Shown in pieces: positions 33,090 through 41,886 of a DNA stretch of 64,000 nucleotides. The notes under the pieces were generated by a model, which saw only the letters and a program-made list of their open reading frames with translations, ran no database searches and was not told where the DNA came from. The first letter of the stretch is position 1. Each line of letters begins with the position of its first letter. The stretch covers positions 1 through 64,000 of the forward strand of contig VBLC01000061.1 in assembly GCA_005879315.1 (NCBI GenBank). Reading direction: 5' to 3'. Both the position numbers and the translations under genes were made by a program. The stretch comes from Deltaproteobacteria bacterium (GTDB lineage Bacteria > Myxococcota > Myxococcia > Myxococcales > 40CM-4-68-19).

Positions 33090-34133
33090 ATGAGAGCGAT
33101 GGTCCTGCGAGAGCTGGGCGGGCCGCTGCGCCTCGAGGACTTCCCCGTACCAAAAATCGGCCCCAACGATGCGCTCTTGCGGGTGCGCGCCAGCGGAGCC
33201 GGACTGACCGTCGTGATCATGACAGCGAATCCGGGCATCGTGACTTCCTATCCGCGCATTCCCGGTCACGAAGTGGCGGGAGAAGTCGTCGAAGTCGGTC
33301 CGCAGGTGGAGAACGTCAAGAAAGGCGACCGCGTCGCCTGCCACTTCTATCTCACTTGCAAGGCCTGCCAGTTCTGCCGCAGCGGCCGGGAGACGCTCTG
33401 CCGCAACTTCGGCGGCTACCTGGGCATGGCCGCGGACGGCGGGTACGCCGAGTACATGGCGGTTCCCGCGCTCAATCTCTGCAGCATTCCCGAGGGAGTC
33501 AGCGATCTGGATGCGGCCATCGCCACCGACGCAATCGCCACGCCGCTACACGCCTGCAGGGAAGAAGCGAGGATCGGGCCCGGCGATCAGGTGCTGATCG
33601 TCGGCGCCGGCGGGGGCGTGGGAATCCATGCGGTGCAGATGGCGAAGCTGTGCGGCGGCTGGGTTCTGGGCGCCGACGTGACCGACGACAAGCTGGAGCT
33701 GATGGAGTCCGCCGGCGCCGACGAGGTGATCGACGCGCGCGGCGAGGAGCTGTCGCGGCAGGTGCTGGCGAAGACGGGCGGCAGAGGAGTGGATGCAGCC
33801 ATCGATCTGGTCGCGACCGCGAGCACGCTCGAGGTCTGCCTTCGCTCGCTGGCGCCGGCGGGCCGGCTGGTGATCCTCGGCAACCGGCCGCAGGCGGTCT
33901 TCGGCGCCGACCCGACTTTCCGCGTCGATCCCGGCCTCATGCTGCGCAAGATGCTCGAGATCCACGGCTCCCGTTACGTCTCCATGGCCGAGCTGATGCA
34001 GGCCCTCGAGCTCCTGCGGCAGAAGAAGATCCGCGCGCTGGTCACCCGCACGTTCCCGCTGGAGGAAGCCGAGGCCACGCACCAGCTGCTGCGCGAGAAC
34101 AAGATCCCCGGCCGCGCCGCGCTGTTGCCTTGA
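33090..34133 (+). CDS. Zinc-type alcohol dehydrogenase, catalytic Cys ligand absent
   Basis: This 347 aa MDR protein has a GroES-like N-domain with GHEVAGEVVEVG, four structural-zinc Cys (CKACQFCRSGRETLC), and a Rossmann domain (IVGAGGGVGIHAVQMAKLCG). At the usual first catalytic-zinc ligand (GxCxxD) it reads ASGAGLT, so that Cys is missing; the GHE and a TD pair (TDAIAT) remain. It may use an altered metal site or have changed function. It ends before a strong hairpin at 34195. Confidence 0.8.
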   Translation: MRAMVLRELGGPLRLEDFPVPKIGPNDALLRVRASGAGLTVVIMTANPGIVTSYPRIPGHEVAGEVVEVGPQVENVKKGDRVACHFYLTCKACQFCRSGRETLCRNFGGYLGMAADGGYAEYMAVPALNLCSIPEGVSDLDAAIATDAIATPLHACREEARIGPGDQVLIVGAGGGVGIHAVQMAKLCGGWVLGADVTDDKLELMESAGADEVIDARGEELSRQVLAKTGGRGVDAAIDLVATASTLEVCLRSLAPAGRLVILGNRPQAVFGADPTFRVDPGLMLRKMLEIHGSRYVSMAELMQALELLRQKKIRALVTRTFPLEEAEATHQLLRENKIPGRAALLP

Positions 34134-34194
34134 TCCAGCTTGAAATGCTGGTCAGATTAGGCGCCGCGGGAAAGGGCATGGGAAGGATGCAGGC

Positions 34195-34216
34195 GACAAC
34201 GCCTTCAGGCGTTGTC
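34195..34216. terminator. Bidirectional terminator hairpin
   Basis: GACAACGCC-TTCA-GGCGTTGTC is a perfect 9 bp stem with a 4-base loop, placed between the convergent dehydrogenase (ends 34133) and hydrolase (ends 34253) genes. Confidence 0.75.
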
Positions 34217-34252
34217 ACAGGCGCTTCCAGTTTGGGGAAGACGAGCTTGGCC

Positions 34253-35311
34253 CTAGCCGAGCTGGTCGCGCATCCAGTCCGCCATCGCCGGCCGGTATTT
34301 GTAGGCGATGTTGTTGCACACGTGGTTTCCGTCCGGATACATGAGCAGCGTCGCCTTGGGCGCCTCGCGCGCGATGCGCTCGGCCTGCTCCGGTGGAAAG
34401 AGCCGGTCGCGCGCGCCGTGGATGACGAGCAGCGGGCAGGTCACCTTGTCGAGCACGCCGCGCAGCGTGAGCGCCTTCGATTTCTCGAACGCCTCGGCCT
34501 CGTCGCGCGACTTGGTATAGAAGACATAGCCGCCCTTGGTGAGCGGATTGAGGGCCGCCCAGCATTCGGACAGGTCGTACGGCCCGGCCAGCGCTATCAC
34601 CGCGCGCAGCCGTTTCTCCTCCGCCGCCGCGCGCGGCCCGTAGATGCCGCCCATGCTGATGCCCATCAGGCCGACGCGATCGAGATCCACGTCCTTGCGC
34701 CCGCGCAGCCCGTCGAGGATCTGCGCCACCACCGGCGCCCAGCCGGGGCGGATGGGAAAGCGCGGCGCGTTCTCCGACTGGCCAGGGCCGTCTATCGAAA
34801 GCGTGGCCATCCCGCGGCGGAGGAAATCATTCTCGATGGTGTAGAGCTCCTCCTTGGAGGAGTCGAGCCCGGGCACGAGCAGCACCAGGGGCGGCCGCGA
34901 CCCACCGCGCGGGCGCCGCAGGATCCCGGGAATGATAGCGCCCTCGAAGGGGAGCTCGATCCGCTCGCCCGGCGGGTCGAGGTGCGGCAGCGCCTTCCGA
35001 TAGGTGGCGATGGTCAGCTCGCGCAGCTTGTCGTGCAGCGCGCGGTCCTCGAACCAGAGGAACTTGCCCAGGTGGTAGCACCAGGCGGCGCGCTGCCACG
35101 CCTCCGCCGCGGTGAGCATGCGCCGCGCGCGCGCCGCCTCCTCGGCGAGATTGCGGTGCACGTCGCCCACCCGCAGCCAGGCCGGTCCCCAGTCCTTCCA
35201 CTCCGACGTCGCGGCGAGCACACCGTCGAAATCGTTCATGTCGATGCCGTTGGCGACGAAGCGCGGCCGCCAATGGCTGGCTGCGAGCTGGACCTTGTTC
35301 TCACCGGCCAT
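34253..35311 (-). CDS. Alpha/beta hydrolase with helical N-terminal domain
   Basis: The product is 352 aa. An N-terminal helical region (about 1-125) precedes an alpha/beta hydrolase core (VLLVPGLDSSKEE oxyanion loop; nucleophile elbow GISMGG; Asp in HGARDRLFP; His in DGNHVC). The layout resembles C-C bond hydrolases such as 2,6-dihydroxypseudooxynicotine hydrolase. The start at 35311 overlaps the upstream nitrilase gene by 11 bp. The two probably act in one degradative pathway. Confidence 0.75.
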   Translation of the reverse strand: MAGENKVQLAASHWRPRFVANGIDMNDFDGVLAATSEWKDWGPAWLRVGDVHRNLAEEAARARRMLTAAEAWQRAAWCYHLGKFLWFEDRALHDKLRELTIATYRKALPHLDPPGERIELPFEGAIIPGILRRPRGGSRPPLVLLVPGLDSSKEELYTIENDFLRRGMATLSIDGPGQSENAPRFPIRPGWAPVVAQILDGLRGRKDVDLDRVGLMGISMGGIYGPRAAAEEKRLRAVIALAGPYDLSECWAALNPLTKGGYVFYTKSRDEAEAFEKSKALTLRGVLDKVTCPLLVIHGARDRLFPPEQAERIAREAPKATLLMYPDGNHVCNNIAYKYRPAMADWMRDQLG

Positions 35312-36242
35312 GCTTGATCCTCTCGTATTCCGCGCGCCAGCTGTCGAGGCTGCGCCGTTCGTAATGATAGGCGAAGGCGTCCTGCTGCGGCCGGCAGAGC
35401 TCGTCGTAGATCTCGGGGCGCCGGTCGTGTGACTGCCCGGGCCGACAGTAGAAGACCTGCTGCTCATCCGCAGGAGGCGAGAGAATCTCCTCATCGTAAT
35501 AATGAGAGCGAAGCTCGCCCAGCCGCGGCAGATCCAGGTCGGCGATGGCGATGCCGGGATCGTCGCGCTGCGCCAGCATGCGCTCGGGCGAAGCGATGCA
35601 GGTCCGGCCCTGCCGCGAGCTGCCGAGGAGGTTCTGGTTCGCCACCACGTAGACGAGATTCTCGGCCGCCCGCGCGCGCGCCACGGCGCGCCAGGTTTCT
35701 TGGAGGCGCGTGCGCGTGCGCGAATGCACTCCGCCTCCGGGCGCGACGATGAGATCGGCTCCGCGCAACATGAGGATGCGCGACAGCTCGGGGACGAAAA
35801 GCTCCGAGCAGATGAGCAGCCCGATGCGCCCGAAGGGCGTGTCCACGGTCATCAGCTCGTCGCCGGGCAGGACGTGGTGCCGCCCTCCCATGAGGTACGC
35901 ATTGAACAACGGATGATTCGGCTGTACGCGGCGGTAGCGGGCGCGAATCTCGCCGGCGTCGTCGATGAGCAGATGAGTGATGTGGAAAGTGTCCGGCAGC
36001 GCGCCGCGCTCGAGGCGACCGGCGCTCACCCACACGCGGCGGGCGCGCGCTTTCTCGCGCACGCGATCGAGAGCGTCGTTCTCCATCGGCCCCGAGTAGG
36101 GACCGGGATAGCCCTCGGGAAAGACGACGTACTGCACGCCGGCGTCGGCCGCCTCGTCGACGTACGCGCAGGCCTGCGCGGCGTTCCGGTGCTCCTCCGC
36201 GCCCGCGAACGAGGCGGGCTGGACTGCGCCGATCCGGCTCAT
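35301..36242 (-). CDS. Carbon-nitrogen hydrolase (nitrilase superfamily), catalytic Lys replaced
   Basis: The product is 313 aa. The Glu (VVFPEGYPG) and Cys (GLLICSELFVPE) of the Glu-Lys-Cys triad are present, but the Lys position in the YRK motif reads YRRVQPNHP, that is Arg. The active site may be altered or inactive. Nitrilase-family enzymes hydrolyse nitriles, amides or carbamoyl groups. The ATG at 36242 overlaps the upstream aldolase stop by 4 bp. Confidence 0.75.
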   Translation of the reverse strand: MSRIGAVQPASFAGAEEHRNAAQACAYVDEAADAGVQYVVFPEGYPGPYSGPMENDALDRVREKARARRVWVSAGRLERGALPDTFHITHLLIDDAGEIRARYRRVQPNHPLFNAYLMGGRHHVLPGDELMTVDTPFGRIGLLICSELFVPELSRILMLRGADLIVAPGGGVHSRTRTRLQETWRAVARARAAENLVYVVANQNLLGSSRQGRTCIASPERMLAQRDDPGIAIADLDLPRLGELRSHYYDEEILSPPADEQQVFYCRPGQSHDRRPEIYDELCRPQQDAFAYHYERRSLDSWRAEYERIKHGR

Positions 36243-37036
36243 TTCCCCGCCACCTTCCGCTTCCACAGCTCCCAGGGTCGCGACAGCGTTCCTTCCATCG
36301 CTGCCGCGGCCAGGCGCGCCTCCTCGGCGTCGAGATAGGTCACCTTGCGGCCCAGCGCCATCGCCTGCGCCTGCAGCCGCGCGTTGACCTCGGTGTAGAC
36401 GCTGCGGAACACGGCATGGGGAATGCTCGGGCCCACGACCGCCGCTCCGTGCCCGCGCATCAGCACGACCAGGTGCGAGCCGAGCGTCTTCGCCAGCGCG
36501 GCTCCGAGCTCGGGCGTCTTCACCAGCATGTCGGTGGCGCCCGCGGCAGTGCGGATGTCGAATACGGGCACGCCCGAGCCGAGGAAAGCACTCATATGGT
36601 ACAGGGGCCGCAGGGGCACGCCCGTGGCGCCGAAAGGGATGAGCGACGGCGCGTGGTTGTGCACCACGGCATTCACGTCCGCGCGCGCGCGGTAGATCCC
36701 TGCGTGGATGAAGCGCTCGAGGAACAGCTTGGCCTCCTTTGGCGTGTCCCTGGCGTTGCCGTCGAGGTCGTGCTCGAGCAGGTCGGCCACGGTGACCAGC
36801 TCCGGCGCCAGCGACCGCGACATCCAGAAGCGATCCGGAGCGGCGGGGGAGCGGACGCTCACGTGCCCATAGCCGTCCAGCACACCCTGATCGACGAGGA
36901 TCTTGTTCGCCGCCACCAAATCTTCGAGCAGCTTGACGGGCCGGTCGGGGGCCTGCGCCAGGAGCTTGTCGACCGACATCGACGCGGCTGCGAGCGCCGT
37001 CTGAAGCATCAGGCTGCGGCGTGCAAGGAGCGGCAT
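36239..37036 (-). CDS. Class II aldolase/adducin-domain protein
   Basis: The product is 265 aa. Zinc ligands are visible as HNH (VVHNHAPS) and the later His in RGHGAAVVG, with a Glu in the TPKEAKLFLERF segment. The family includes fuculose-phosphate aldolase and decarboxylases. The N-terminus (RRSLMLQTALAAASM) looks like an export or Tat-like leader, unusual for this family, though the true start could be downstream at Met20. It is the first gene of a three-gene overlapping operon ending in the hydrolase. Confidence 0.75.
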   Translation of the reverse strand: MPLLARRSLMLQTALAAASMSVDKLLAQAPDRPVKLLEDLVAANKILVDQGVLDGYGHVSVRSPAAPDRFWMSRSLAPELVTVADLLEHDLDGNARDTPKEAKLFLERFIHAGIYRARADVNAVVHNHAPSLIPFGATGVPLRPLYHMSAFLGSGVPVFDIRTAAGATDMLVKTPELGAALAKTLGSHLVVLMRGHGAAVVGPSIPHAVFRSVYTEVNARLQAQAMALGRKVTYLDAEEARLAAAAMEGTLSRPWELWKRKVAGK

Positions 37037-37148
37037 GATCGCCTCCGTGGGACGGAACGGGTGCGTTCCTTCGACTCCGGTTTCAGCATGCTACACGGGA
37101 GACCCATCGGCTTGACACGTCGCGCGCCCCGGTATGTAGTCCGCCCCG

Positions 37149-37160
37149 ATTTTGCAAAAT
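37149..37160. promoter_or_regulatory. Palindromic operator candidate before sugar importer
   Basis: ATTTTGCAAAAT is a perfect 12-base palindrome 63 bp before the binding-protein start; a related TTTGCAAATG half occurs near 37197. It differs from the LacI sites elsewhere in the window. Confidence 0.35.
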
Positions 37161-37223
37161 GCGGGAGCGTCCGCTTCCGTACGTCGTCGCATCTTTCTTT
37201 GCAAATGAGAAAGGAGCTGACGC

Positions 37224-38552
37224 ATGTCCAGACTCTCCAGGCGCACTCTCATCAAGACCGGCGCTGCCGGCGCCGCGACCCTGCTGCTCCCGAAGAAGTC
37301 GCGCGCCGCCGCCAAGACGTTGCGCATCATCCAGTGGAACCATTTCGTCCCCGGCTATGACAAATGGTTCAACAACACCTATGTGAAGGAATGGGGCCAG
37401 AAGAACGACACCGAAGTCATCGTCGACAACATCGGCATCCCCGCCATCAACTCGACCGCGGCCGCCGAAGTCGCGGCGCGCAAGGGCCACGACCTCTTCC
37501 TCTTCCTCTGGCCCAAGCCGGTCTACGAGGAAGACGTCATCGACCACGGCGAGATCTACCAGGAGTGCGAAAAGAAGTACGGCAAGCCGATCAACCTGGC
37601 GATCAAGAGCACCTACAACCCGAAGACGAAGAAGTACTTCGGCTTCTCCGACAGCTTCGTGCCCGACCCGATCAACTTCCGCACCGATCTCTGGGGCGAG
37701 GTCGGGGTGAAGCCCGACAGCTGGGATGAGATCCGCCGCGGCGGAAAGAAGATCAAGGACAAGACCGGCATCCCAGTGGGCATCGGCCTCTCCGCCGAGA
37801 TCGACACCTCGATGGCGATGCGGGCCATCATGTATGCCTTCGGCTCGCACGAGCAGGACGAGAGCGGCAATCTCACCCTCAACAGCAAGAACACGCTCGA
37901 GACGCTCAAGTTCGTCAAGGCGATGTACCAGGAGACGGAGATCGACGAGGTCCTCGCCTGGGACGCGTCCTCCAACAACCGCGCCATGCTCGCCGGCAAG
38001 AGCTCGCTGGTGCTCAACGCCATCTCCATCACCCGCGAGGCGGAGAACAAGAACCTCACCGTCGATGGCAAGCCCATCGGCGACGTCATCGGTCTCGCCA
38101 AGGCCGCCAAGGGCCCGGTGCGGCGGATGGGTCTCGAGCACGTGATGGACTGCTACGTGATCTGGAAGTTCGCGCAGAACATCGAGGGGGCGAAGAAGTT
38201 CCTCGTCGACTACGTGGGCAACTTCCACAAGGGCTTCGAGGCGAGCGAGTTCTACAACTTCCCCTGCTTCCCCAAGCAGGTGCCGGATCTCAAGCAGGCG
38301 CTGCAGAACGACCCCAAGGGCAAGCCCGCCGGCAAGTACGCGGTGCTCGCCGACGCCGAGGAGTGGGCCACCAACGTCGGCTATCCCGGCTACGCCAACG
38401 CCGCCATCGACGAGCTCTACTCGAGCTGGGTGCTCAACACCATGTTCGCCCAGGTGGCGACCGGAGCGGCGCAGCCGGAGGGCGCGCTCAAAGAGGCGGA
38501 GGAGAAGGCGAAGAGGATCTGGGCGAAGTGGAAGGAGCGCAAGCTGCTGTAG
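37224..38552 (+). CDS. ABC sugar-type substrate-binding protein, Tat-like signal
   Basis: This 442 aa extracellular-binding-protein family 1 member has a leader with twin arginines (SRRTLIKTGAAGAATLL), so Tat export is likely. The mature domain starts KTLRIIQWNHFVPGYDKWF. It is the first gene of an importer with ATPase (38562), permease (39608) and a second permease (41041). The ligand is probably a sugar, polyol or glycerol-phosphate-like molecule by family, not by direct evidence. The ribosome site is AAAGGAG. Confidence 0.85.
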   Translation: MSRLSRRTLIKTGAAGAATLLLPKKSRAAAKTLRIIQWNHFVPGYDKWFNNTYVKEWGQKNDTEVIVDNIGIPAINSTAAAEVAARKGHDLFLFLWPKPVYEEDVIDHGEIYQECEKKYGKPINLAIKSTYNPKTKKYFGFSDSFVPDPINFRTDLWGEVGVKPDSWDEIRRGGKKIKDKTGIPVGIGLSAEIDTSMAMRAIMYAFGSHEQDESGNLTLNSKNTLETLKFVKAMYQETEIDEVLAWDASSNNRAMLAGKSSLVLNAISITREAENKNLTVDGKPIGDVIGLAKAAKGPVRRMGLEHVMDCYVIWKFAQNIEGAKKFLVDYVGNFHKGFEASEFYNFPCFPKQVPDLKQALQNDPKGKPAGKYAVLADAEEWATNVGYPGYANAAIDELYSSWVLNTMFAQVATGAAQPEGALKEAEEKAKRIWAKWKERKLL

Positions 38553-38561
38553 CGCTCCCGA

Positions 38562-39611
38562 ATGGCCATCGTCGAGACGAAGGCGCTCCGCAAGGAGTGG
38601 GGGGACCACACCGCCGTCGATGGGGTCGACCTGGCGGTCCGGGAGGGCGAGTTCCTCGTCCTCCTCGGGCCGTCGGGATGTGGCAAGACCACCCTCTTGC
38701 GGATGATCGCCGGCCTGGAGAAGCAGACCGCCGGCGACATCGTCATCGGCAACCGCATCGTCAACGCGCTCCCTCCGCGCGAGCGCAAGATCGCCATGGT
38801 CTTCCAGAGCTACGCGCTCTACCCGCACCTGACGGTTGCGAAGAACATCTCCTTTCCGCTGCGCGCCCAGGGGATGCCCAGGGCGCAGATCGGCCCGGCC
38901 GTGGAGAAGGCGGCGGCGATGTTCGGCATCGAGCGTCTCTTGCATCGCAAGCCGCGGCAGCTCTCCGGCGGCGAGCGGCAGCGGGTCGCGCTGGCGCGCG
39001 CGATGGTGCGCGAGCCCGACGTCTTCCTGCTCGACGAGCCGCTCAGCAACCTCGACGCGAAGTTGCGCACCAGCGCGCGCGACGAGCTGCAGCAGTTCCA
39101 GCGCAAGCTCGGCACCACCACCATCTACGTCACCCACGACCAGATCGAGGCGATGGGGCTGGGCGACCGGATTGCGGTGATGAGCAAGGGCAAGATCCGC
39201 CAGCTCGGCCCGCCGCAAGAGGTCTACAACGAACCTGCCGATACTTTCGTGGCCGGATTCCTCGGCTCGCCACCGATGAACTTCTTCAAGCGCGGCGACC
39301 TCCTCATCGGCATGCGGCCGGAAGATCTCTTGCCCCGCTCCGCCTACTCCGGCGGCGGCGGTGACAAGCTGGTCACCGTCAAGTTCCGCGTCGGGCGCAT
39401 CGAGAACCTCGGGGCGGACAACCTGCTCTACGGCTCGCTCACCGACCTCGCGCCGAAGGAGCGCTTCATCATCGACGTGCCCTCGGCGATCAACTTTCCC
39501 GTCGAACCGGGCAAGGATTACGACTTCGTCATCAAGGCTTCCGACGTGAAATTCTTCGACGCGCAGAGCGGCGTGCGCACTTCCCCCAAGCCTTTCTGGG
39601 AGAAATCGTGA
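38562..39611 (+). CDS. ABC ATP-binding protein, MalK/UgpC type
   Basis: This 349 aa product contains Walker A GPSGCGKTT, Q-loop FQSYALYPH, signature LSGGERQR, Walker B VFLLDEPL, the H-loop (THDQIEAM) and a C-terminal OB-like domain (from about 235), as in carbohydrate importers. It lies 9 bp after the binding protein and overlaps the next permease by 4 bp (GTGA). Confidence 0.9.
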   Translation: MAIVETKALRKEWGDHTAVDGVDLAVREGEFLVLLGPSGCGKTTLLRMIAGLEKQTAGDIVIGNRIVNALPPRERKIAMVFQSYALYPHLTVAKNISFPLRAQGMPRAQIGPAVEKAAAMFGIERLLHRKPRQLSGGERQRVALARAMVREPDVFLLDEPLSNLDAKLRTSARDELQQFQRKLGTTTIYVTHDQIEAMGLGDRIAVMSKGKIRQLGPPQEVYNEPADTFVAGFLGSPPMNFFKRGDLLIGMRPEDLLPRSAYSGGGGDKLVTVKFRVGRIENLGADNLLYGSLTDLAPKERFIIDVPSAINFPVEPGKDYDFVIKASDVKFFDAQSGVRTSPKPFWEKS

Positions 39612-40540
39612 GCGCCGACGCGGTCGCCGCCGCGCCCCCGCCGGGTTTCTTTTCTCGCCTGGCCGACAGCGAGGAGTGGCTGCCGCGCATCCTGCTCGCG
39701 CCGGCCATCCTCTACATCGTCGCTTCGGTCGGCGGCCCCTTCATCGCCGCGCTGGTCTACGGCCTGACCGACGTCTCCATCTCCTCGACGGCGGTGCACT
39801 TCGTCGGCCTCGCCAACTTCCGCTCGGTGATCGAGGACCCCGGCTTCCACCGCGCTCTGCGCAACACCCTCTTTCTCGCCTTCGTCTCGCAAGGCCTGGT
39901 GATCGTCCTCGCCTCGACCCTGGCCATCGCCCTGCAGCGGGACTTCCGCGGCAAGTGGTGGGTCCGGCTGCTCATCCTCTTGCCTTGGGTCGCGCCGATC
40001 TCGCTGGGAAGCATCGGCTGGCTGTGGATGCTCGACTCCATCTACAGCGTGCTCACCTGGATGCTGCGCTGGGCGCACTTCCTCGGGCCGTGGGATCGCG
40101 TCGCCTGGCTTGGCCGGCCCAATCTGGCGATGGGGTCGATCATCGGCGTCCAGGTCTGGCGCACGCTGCCGCTCGCGACCGTCATCCTGCTCGGCGGGCT
40201 CTCCTCCATTCCGCAGGACATCCACGACCAGGCGGAGATCGACGGCGCCCGCTTCTGGCGGCACCTCTTGCAGATCACGGTGCCCTTGGTGCTGCCCATC
40301 CAGCTCGTCGCCATCCTCTTCGGCTTCGTCTTCGCCACCACCGACATGATCGTCGTCTGGGTGCTGACGCGCGGCGGGCCTTACGACACCACGCAGGTCT
40401 TGGCCAGCATGGCCTTCTTTCGCGGCATCGACGGAGGAGATCTCGCCGGAGGCGCTGCGATCGCGCTCTTCCTCTTTCCCGTGCTCGCCATCGCCGCGGT
40501 CGTGCTCTTGCGCGTGGCGCGGCGGACGGAGGTGACCTAG
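39608..40540 (+). CDS. Sugar ABC transporter permease, MalF-like
   Basis: This 310 aa product has about six membrane helices, and the EAA motif is present (DIHDQAEIDGARFWRHLLQITVPLVLP). The GTG start overlaps the ATPase stop. The stop TAG at 40538-40540 lies inside a CTAG that is duplicated at the far end of an inserted element; without that insert the stop would overlap the next permease's start by one base. Confidence 0.9.
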   Translation: MSADAVAAAPPPGFFSRLADSEEWLPRILLAPAILYIVASVGGPFIAALVYGLTDVSISSTAVHFVGLANFRSVIEDPGFHRALRNTLFLAFVSQGLVIVLASTLAIALQRDFRGKWWVRLLILLPWVAPISLGSIGWLWMLDSIYSVLTWMLRWAHFLGPWDRVAWLGRPNLAMGSIIGVQVWRTLPLATVILLGGLSSIPQDIHDQAEIDGARFWRHLLQITVPLVLPIQLVAILFGFVFATTDMIVVWVLTRGGPYDTTQVLASMAFFRGIDGGDLAGGAAIALFLFPVLAIAAVVLLRVARRTEVT

Positions 40541-41037
40541 TAAAGCTGCCCGGAAGTTCGTTCCGCACTCGTCGAGTATCAGGGGTCACTGGTAAGTCGT
40601 TCCCCATTGGGACCCGTCGAGTGCCAGGGGTCAGTGGTAAGTTGTTCCGCTTATGGAGCCCCCGGCTAAAGCCGGGGGCTAGAGAAGCACGAAGCCTCTT
40701 CGGAGGCTGGGCCGGGGCGATCGATGGGAAATCGGGTCATCGCTGCCAAGAGTCTCGAGTTGGGTTGGGCTCCCTGCGCCATCGGTGTGCCTTCAGCGTA
40801 TCCACCGAGGACGTGCCGGCCTTCGAGCGCTACGTTCTCGATCCAAAGCACTAGCGCGCGAATCGGGCTTTGCAGCCAAGCCTGGAGCTTGCCGGCGAGC
40901 GTCAAGCCTTGCCAGCTTTGCAGCCTCCGCAGGAGGCTTCGTGCCCTTCTAGCCCCCGGCTTCAGCCGGGGGCTCCAGAAAGCTGAGAAAGCACGCCCAA
41001 CGGTGGCGAGCGCGGAACGAACTTGCAGGCGGGTGTA
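40541..41037. mobile_element. 497 bp MITE-like element with 4 bp target duplication
   Basis: The ends are imperfect ~31 bp terminal inverted repeats (25 of 31 match; core AAGTTCGTTCCGC at both ends). The element is flanked by CTAG at 40537-40540 and 41038-41041. Inside lie a pair of diverged tandem repeats (about 40558-40650, sharing GTCGAGT and TGGTAAGT) and two inverted double hairpins. The left pair is AGCCCCCGGC-TAAA-GCCGGGGGCT at 40657-40680 and AGCCTC-TTCG-GAGGCT at 40693-40708; the right pair is 40922-40938 and 40951-40974. It encodes no transposase. A CTAG duplication fits the YTAR preference of IS5-group transposases. Confidence 0.8.
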
Positions 41038-41040
41038 CTA

Positions 41041-41883
41041 GTGCGCGGGCAAAAGGCGGCCGGCAGGGTCGTCAACTTCGGCGTGCTGGCGGCCTTCTGC
41101 GCTTTCGCCGCCTTTCCCTTCGCCTGGATGCTGGTGACGATGTTCAAGCAGACCAACGATCTCTTGAACCCCGAGCATAATCCCTTCCTCTATCACGCGC
41201 CTCCCACTCTCGATAACCTGCGCGTCCTCTTCTTCGACACGCTCTTTGGCCGCTGGGTGCTGAACACCCTCTTCGTCGGGACCGCGGTGGTGGTGATCAC
41301 CTTGATCCTGGCGGTGCCTGCAGGATATGCGCTCTCGCGGTTCGGGGGCGCGGCTGGCGAGCGGTTGGCGATCGCGATCTTCCTCACCTATCTGGTGCCG
41401 CCGACGATCTTGTTCATTCCTTTTTCCCGATTGATCGCCACCCTCGGCCTGCAGGACTCGCTCTGGAGCCTGGTCATCGTCTATCCCAGCTTCACCGTCC
41501 CTTTCTGCACCTGGTTGTTGGCGGGATTCTTCAAGGCCATTCCAAAGGAGCTGGAAGAAGCCGCGATGATCGACGGCCTCTCCCGCTTCCAGGCCTTTGC
41601 CCGCGTGGTGCTGCCCATCTCGGCCGCCGGACTGCTCACCGCCATCATCTTCAGCTTCACGCTGACGATGCAGGAGTTCGTCTATGGGCTCACCTTCATC
41701 ACCAGCTCGAACAGGCTCACCTTGAGCGTGGGCGTGCCCACTTTCCTGGTGCGCGGCGACGTCTATTTCTGGGGATCGCTGATGGCCGCTTGCTTCATCG
41801 CCAGCGTGCCCATCGCCATTCTCTACAATCTCTTCGTCGATCGCTTCATCGCCGGCTTCACGGCAGGCGCGGTCAAAGGCTGA
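41041..41883 (+). CDS. Sugar ABC transporter permease, MalG-like
   Basis: The product is 280 aa from GTG 41041 (an in-frame TTG at 41023 lies inside the inserted element and is disfavoured). It has about six membrane helices and the EAA motif (KELEEAAMIDGLSRFQAFARVVLPIS). It is the partner of the 39608 permease, from which it is now separated by about 500 bp of mobile DNA. The G of its start codon is also the last base of the duplicated CTAG, so the start was preserved by the insertion. Confidence 0.9.
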   Translation: MRGQKAAGRVVNFGVLAAFCAFAAFPFAWMLVTMFKQTNDLLNPEHNPFLYHAPPTLDNLRVLFFDTLFGRWVLNTLFVGTAVVVITLILAVPAGYALSRFGGAAGERLAIAIFLTYLVPPTILFIPFSRLIATLGLQDSLWSLVIVYPSFTVPFCTWLLAGFFKAIPKELEEAAMIDGLSRFQAFARVVLPISAAGLLTAIIFSFTLTMQEFVYGLTFITSSNRLTLSVGVPTFLVRGDVYFWGSLMAACFIASVPIAILYNLFVDRFIAGFTAGAVKG

Positions 41884-41886
41884 GCG

